NCBI RefSeq assembly: GCF_000720475.1
Contig: NZ_JOAP01000002.1
Span: forward strand, 1-64,000
Direction of reading: 5' to 3'
DNA length: 64,000 bases
Source of the DNA: Streptomyces aureocirculatus
Lineage (GTDB): Bacteria > Actinomycetota > Actinomycetes > Streptomycetales > Streptomycetaceae
A program made the position numbers and the translations under genes. Position 1 is the stretch's first letter. The number at the start of each line of letters is the position of its first letter. This document shows positions 60,442 through 64,000 of this stretch, piece after piece. Below the pieces are notes generated by a model. That model had not been told where the DNA came from. It did not search any database and saw only the letters and a list, made by a program, of their open reading frames with translations.

Positions 60442-61485
60442 TCAGACGGTGCTGGACGGATGGGCCGCCGTGGCGGAGCGCGGCGGCCAGGCGCGGGGGG
60501 CCAGGATGCCGAGGACGTAGGCGCGGGCGACGAGGGCCGGGCGGGTCGCCGCGCCCAGGAGGTGCCGCAGGCGGCTGAGGTGGTAGTCGACCGTCTGCCG
60601 GGACAGGTGCAGCGAGGTGGCGATGTCGCCGTTGCTGCTGCCCTCCGCCAGGAGGGAGAGGATGCGGATCTGAGCGGCGGTGAGCGACGGATGGGCCTCG
60701 TGGGCGAGGCTCTGGTGGGTGACGACGGCCCAGACGTGCCGGGCCCGGGCGGTGGAGTGGCCGATCGTCGTCAGGTGGAGCTGTGCGCGGCGCTGCAGCC
60801 CCTGGGCGTCCACGAACACCGCGGATGTCTCAAGCCGCCTGGTGCGGCGGGCTATCAGGCCGTTCCAGCGGCGGTGCAGCAGGCCGAGGCCGGGTTCCGG
60901 GGCGAGCAGGGTGTGCGCGCGGCGGCCGACCAGGTCGTGCACGCTGAGCCGGAACAGGGTGGCGGCCGCCGCGCTCGCCTCGACCACGCGGCCGTTCGCC
61001 GAGAGCAGCGCGCAGGGCAGGCCGCTGTGGTCGCGCAGGGCCTGCAGGTTCTCCTCGGCCTCCTGCCGCCGCACCGTGGCGCGCAGTTGGTCCGTGACGT
61101 CCACGTAGATCCCGGCGACGCACGTCTGCCCGTTCTCCCGTACGGGGAAGCGGTGGCCCACCGCCCGGCCCGCGCCGCCGTCGTGGCGCCGGTAGCAGAG
61201 GGTGTGGCGTACCGGTGTGCCCCGGCTTATGACCTCCTGGTCGAGGGCGCGGAACTGGTCGGCGTCGGCAGGCGCGTCGAGGTCCTCGATGTACTTGCCG
61301 ACGACCTCTTCGGGGACCGTGTCGTAGAGGTGCGCGTAGGCGTGGTTGGCCCACAGGTAGCGCCCTTCGCCGTCCCGTATGAAGGCGGCGGCCGGGGCGA
61401 GGTCGACCAGGTCCGCGAAGCTGTGGGCCCGGCTCTCGCTCGGGGGCGGCGCCTTGAGGCTTGCATCGTCCACAGCGGTCTCCAT
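60442..61485 (-). CDS. PAS-domain LuxR-type regulator
   Basis: A 347-residue regulator. A first PAS domain (about 22 to 135; A-P-A-A-A-F-I-R-D-G-E-G-R-Y) is joined to a second (140 to 255; L-R-D-H-S-G-L-P-C-A-L-L-S-A-N-G-R) and a C-terminal LuxR HTH with L-T-A-A-Q-I-R-I-L-S-L-L-A, then S-R-Q-T-V-D-Y-H-L. Redox- or light-type sensing by PAS is plausible. It is 249 bases upstream of the YcaC-DoxX-Dps operon on the same strand and may drive it. The start lacks a clear ribosome site. Confidence 0.88.
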   Translation of the reverse strand: METAVDDASLKAPPPSESRAHSFADLVDLAPAAAFIRDGEGRYLWANHAYAHLYDTVPEEVVGKYIEDLDAPADADQFRALDQEVISRGTPVRHTLCYRRHDGGAGRAVGHRFPVRENGQTCVAGIYVDVTDQLRATVRRQEAEENLQALRDHSGLPCALLSANGRVVEASAAAATLFRLSVHDLVGRRAHTLLAPEPGLGLLHRRWNGLIARRTRRLETSAVFVDAQGLQRRAQLHLTTIGHSTARARHVWAVVTHQSLAHEAHPSLTAAQIRILSLLAEGSSNGDIATSLHLSRQTVDYHLSRLRHLLGAATRPALVARAYVLGILAPRAWPPRSATAAHPSSTV

Positions 61486-61723
61486 CCGTATATGGCTCTC
61501 TGACGCGCGGTCACTCAGGCATTTGCCTGAGTCGTGGGCGCCCATCGAGGCGTCACGGGCGTCTGGGGTTTGGTCCCCTTGAGTGAGCGGGTGAACACGC
61601 CCCGCCACGTGGACCGGCTGATTCCCACGGTCTTGTCCCGCGTCACGCACGGATACGGCGAACGCCGTCATCGCGCACGGGCAGGCGATCCGTGGCGACC
61701 CACACGAATGGAGACGAACTTCA

Positions 61724-63127
61724 GTGAGCAAGGTGCTGTTGGTGCATGCCAAGGGTGGTCCGCCGCTCGGTCACGTCCTCTCCCGGACGGCCGCGAGGGC
61801 GGAAGTGCACTTGCTGGCGCTCAGCGCTCTTCCTCCCGCCGTGGCAGGCTCAGCCCACAGACTGTGTGCCTCGGTCGTGACGCCCGACGACGCGCACCAC
61901 CCCGATCTCGTGTCCCTGATCGTCTCGCGGGCCCACGCCGTGGGCGCGGACGCGGTGCTCACCTTCTCCGAGTACGCGGTCGTGGCCGTCGCCGAGGCCT
62001 GCGAGGCGCTCGGCCTCGCGGGGGCGGGCGACGCCGCCGCCCTCGCCCGCGACAAGCGCCTGATGCGGCACACCTGGCAGCAAAGCACCCTGCCGCAGCC
62101 CGAGTTCCGCCCCGTCGCCACCGAGGCCGACCTGCATGCGGCGGCTCGCTCCCTGCCGGGACCGCTGCTGCTCAAGGCGGCCTGGAGCGCCGGGTCCACC
62201 GCGCACCAGATCATCCGCTCCCCGTACGAGGTGTCGGCGGCCTGGGCCCGCTCCCGTACCGTGATGGCCGAATCGGCGCAGCTTGGCTACGCGGAGCTGC
62301 ATGTGGCCGAGGCCGACGCGGACTTCGTGGTCGAGCAGATCGTGACCGGCACCGCGGCGGACTGGTTCGACGAGCCCAACTGGGGCGACTACGTCAGCGT
62401 CGAGGGCGTCGTGGCGGACGGCGCCTTCCACCCGGTCTGCGTCAGTGGCCGGATGCCGACGGTCGAGCCGTTCACCGAACGCGCGAGCATCACGCCCGCC
62501 CCGCTGGCCGAGGCCGCCCAGGGCCGGATCGTGGACCTGGCGCGGCGCGCGGTCGACGCCCTCGGCCTGCGGGACTGCGGGACCCACACCGAGATCAAGC
62601 TCGGCGCCGACGGCGGCATGTGGCTGATCGAGACGGCCGCCCGGTTCGGCGGCGCGATGACCGTGCCGCAGATCGAGGAGGTCTTCGGGCTGGACCTCGT
62701 CGGCATGCTCGTCGACCATCTCCTCGGTCGCCGGGTGGAATGGCCCGAGCGGGCCCTCGCCCCCGCGCAGGCGCGCGGCGCGGCGGGCTCCCTCGTCGTC
62801 CTCGCGGTCGACGGGCGCGGCCGTGCCTGGCCGGACCGCAAGATCTGGGATTTCCCCGCCGTCTCGGCAAAGACACCCCTCAGCCGGGGCAGCCGTCTGT
62901 CGGTGGTCGCGGAGAGCTCGCTCCCCGACGGGAGTGTCGTGCCGGTGTACGACCCGGCCGCCGGTGCCAACACCATGGCTGCCCTGTGCCTGCTGTCCGC
63001 CGCCGACGCCCGGACCGTGCTCGGCGACTTCGAGACCCTGGTGGACGCGCTGCCCCGGGTGCTGCCCGCCGCGCGGCCCTTTGTCGTGCGGCCCTCCGTC
63101 GCGCTGACCGAGGAGGTTCCGGCATGA
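61724..63127 (+). CDS. ATP-grasp ligase, carnosine-synthase-like
   Basis: A 467-residue ATP-grasp enzyme. The N-terminal Rossmann-like domain (V-L-L-V-H-A-K-G-G-P-P, A-V-L-T-F-S-E-Y) is followed by A-L-A-R-D-K-R-L-M-R, Lys151 in L-L-L-K-A-A-W-S (ATP), E-Q-I-V-T-G at 204, T-E-I-K-L at 289, and L-I-E-T-A-A-R-F-G-G, where Asn of the usual E-x-N-x-R is Ala. This type joins an acid to an amine using ATP. Start GTG at 61724. Four-base overlap with the next gene shows they work together. No known cluster could be matched from sequence. Confidence 0.88.
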   Translation: MSKVLLVHAKGGPPLGHVLSRTAARAEVHLLALSALPPAVAGSAHRLCASVVTPDDAHHPDLVSLIVSRAHAVGADAVLTFSEYAVVAVAEACEALGLAGAGDAAALARDKRLMRHTWQQSTLPQPEFRPVATEADLHAAARSLPGPLLLKAAWSAGSTAHQIIRSPYEVSAAWARSRTVMAESAQLGYAELHVAEADADFVVEQIVTGTAADWFDEPNWGDYVSVEGVVADGAFHPVCVSGRMPTVEPFTERASITPAPLAEAAQGRIVDLARRAVDALGLRDCGTHTEIKLGADGGMWLIETAARFGGAMTVPQIEEVFGLDLVGMLVDHLLGRRVEWPERALAPAQARGAAGSLVVLAVDGRGRAWPDRKIWDFPAVSAKTPLSRGSRLSVVAESSLPDGSVVPVYDPAAGANTMAALCLLSAADARTVLGDFETLVDALPRVLPAARPFVVRPSVALTEEVPA

Positions 63128-64000
63128 CCGCCCAGTTGCTCACCGGCTCCGCCGAACCGGCCACGGACCGCACGGTCGTCGGCGAGAACCTCTCCCTGCC
63201 GCTCTTCCGGACCCTCTCCGGGGTCCTGGCGGGACACCCGTACCTCAAGGTCGTCGTCGACCGCGCCGAGAACACCTGGCACCTGCTCGACACCGCCGCG
63301 CACCCCTTCCACGTCGACTACGTCGCCACCCGCGTACTCGGCATGGACCTCAGCGCGCTGGACGCGGATCTGGACGCGTTCAACGCCTCCGTCTACATGG
63401 ACCCCGGGCGCCGCTTCCTGCTCGGTGTGCTCTCCCTGCACGCCGACGGGGAGGCCGACGGCCGTGAACGCTCCTTCCTCGTCCTGGAGACGACCGAGGC
63501 CGACACCATGCACGGGGAACTCCTCGAATTCTTCTACGACTTCGTGCGCACCCGGGTCGACGCCAGGCTGCCGCTCCTCCTCAAACCCGCCAACCACGGG
63601 CAGGAGGAGGAGCTTGCGGCGATCAGCGAACTGCGGGTGCCGCGCATCCTGAGCCATGAGCTCTTCGGCTCCAGGACCCGCACGCCGCTGAACCCCGGCG
63701 AGGCCACCGGGCGGCTGCGGTACTTCCGTACGCACGACGAGTACACGGCGTACCTGGCGGCGGAGTCCGGGCTCGGCTGGGCGGACATCGTGGCCATGCC
63801 GTGCCTGCCGGACGACGTGCCGCGGGTGGCCGGGTTCGTCAACACCGCGCCGATCACGCCGCTCTCCCACACCAATGTCCTCGCCTCCGGCTGGGGCATA
63901 CCCAACGCGATCGTGCGGGACCTGGAACAGCTCGTCGAGAAGGACGGCCTGGACGGCGCGTGGGTACGCTACCGGGTCCGCGAGGAAGAGATATCCCTGG
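63124..64000 (+). CDS. PEP-synthase-like protein with phosphohistidine domain (partial)
   Basis: Starts at ATG 63124 within the ATP-grasp stop and runs off the right edge (292 codons seen). About 230 residues of unassigned N-terminal sequence precede a swivelling phosphohistidine domain: T-A-P-I-T-P-L-S-H-T-N-V-L-A-S-G-W-G-I-P, with His249 aligning to the phospho-carrier His of PEP-utilising enzymes (G-G-x-x-S-H-A). In PEP synthase this domain follows the ATP-grasp; here it comes early, so the order is shuffled or other domains follow. It may phosphorylate a substrate for the ATP-grasp ligase. Confidence 0.75.
   Translation, partial: MTAQLLTGSAEPATDRTVVGENLSLPLFRTLSGVLAGHPYLKVVVDRAENTWHLLDTAAHPFHVDYVATRVLGMDLSALDADLDAFNASVYMDPGRRFLLGVLSLHADGEADGRERSFLVLETTEADTMHGELLEFFYDFVRTRVDARLPLLLKPANHGQEEELAAISELRVPRILSHELFGSRTRTPLNPGEATGRLRYFRTHDEYTAYLAAESGLGWADIVAMPCLPDDVPRVAGFVNTAPITPLSHTNVLASGWGIPNAIVRDLEQLVEKDGLDGAWVRYRVREEEISL

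Overview
The window reads as chromosomal DNA of a Streptomyces or close relative. GC is very high, third codon positions are almost all G or C, GTG and TTG starts occur, there are many short translational overlaps (ATGA, TGATG), and the repertoire is typical: large LuxR-type ATPase regulators, PucR, TetR and AraC regulators, and many secreted hydrolases. No ribosomal RNA, complete tRNA or CRISPR array is present.

Bases 1 to about 16.6 kb are a mosaic of small intact genes and debris. They contain an IS5-type transposase tail, an exonuclease fragment, the C-terminus of a sortase-anchored protein, an IS110 remnant, two decayed tyrosine recombinases and an IS5-type remnant. Beside the first recombinase lies the 3' end of an alanine tRNA, the usual attachment target of an integrative element. 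Intact genes here are a quinone oxidoreductase, a secreted phytase-like esterase, a beta-propeller lectin-like protein, a SnoaL-like protein behind a MerR-type promoter, an acetyltransferase plus macrolide-type glycosyltransferase under a divergent TetR (probable drug inactivation), a TetR/SDR pair and a secreted ricin-type lectin.

From 16.6 to 27 kb lies a possible ester or polyester utilisation locus: an MHS-family transporter, a secreted tannase-family esterase, a GAF/PucR regulator preceded by three 32-bp repeats, a 3-hydroxyacyl-CoA dehydrogenase, a secreted lipase with an altered nucleophile elbow, both subunits of a 3-oxoacid CoA-transferase, and a secreted cutinase/PETase-like hydrolase.

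From 27 to 38.4 kb are a MarR/SnoaL pair with two matching operators, a GNAT protein, a cation/proton antiporter, an NfeD/SPFH membrane pair, and a two-component system divergent from an ABC/FtsX-type exporter. From 38.4 to 58.3 kb, almost all on the minus strand, are AraC, PucR and two giant LuxR regulators, five alpha/beta hydrolases, an FMN reductase/luciferase-like monooxygenase pair, an ABC sugar importer whose last gene is a LuxR-type regulator, an acetate-transporter-like protein, and a coupled amidohydrolase/esterase pair.

From 58.2 to 61.5 kb are Dps, DoxX and an isochorismatase-like hydrolase, with a PAS/LuxR regulator. The right edge (61.7 to 64 kb) begins a plus-strand operon: an ATP-grasp ligase overlapping a protein with a PEP-synthase-like phosphohistidine domain that runs off the window. 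This pair is the best candidate for an undescribed biosynthetic system.
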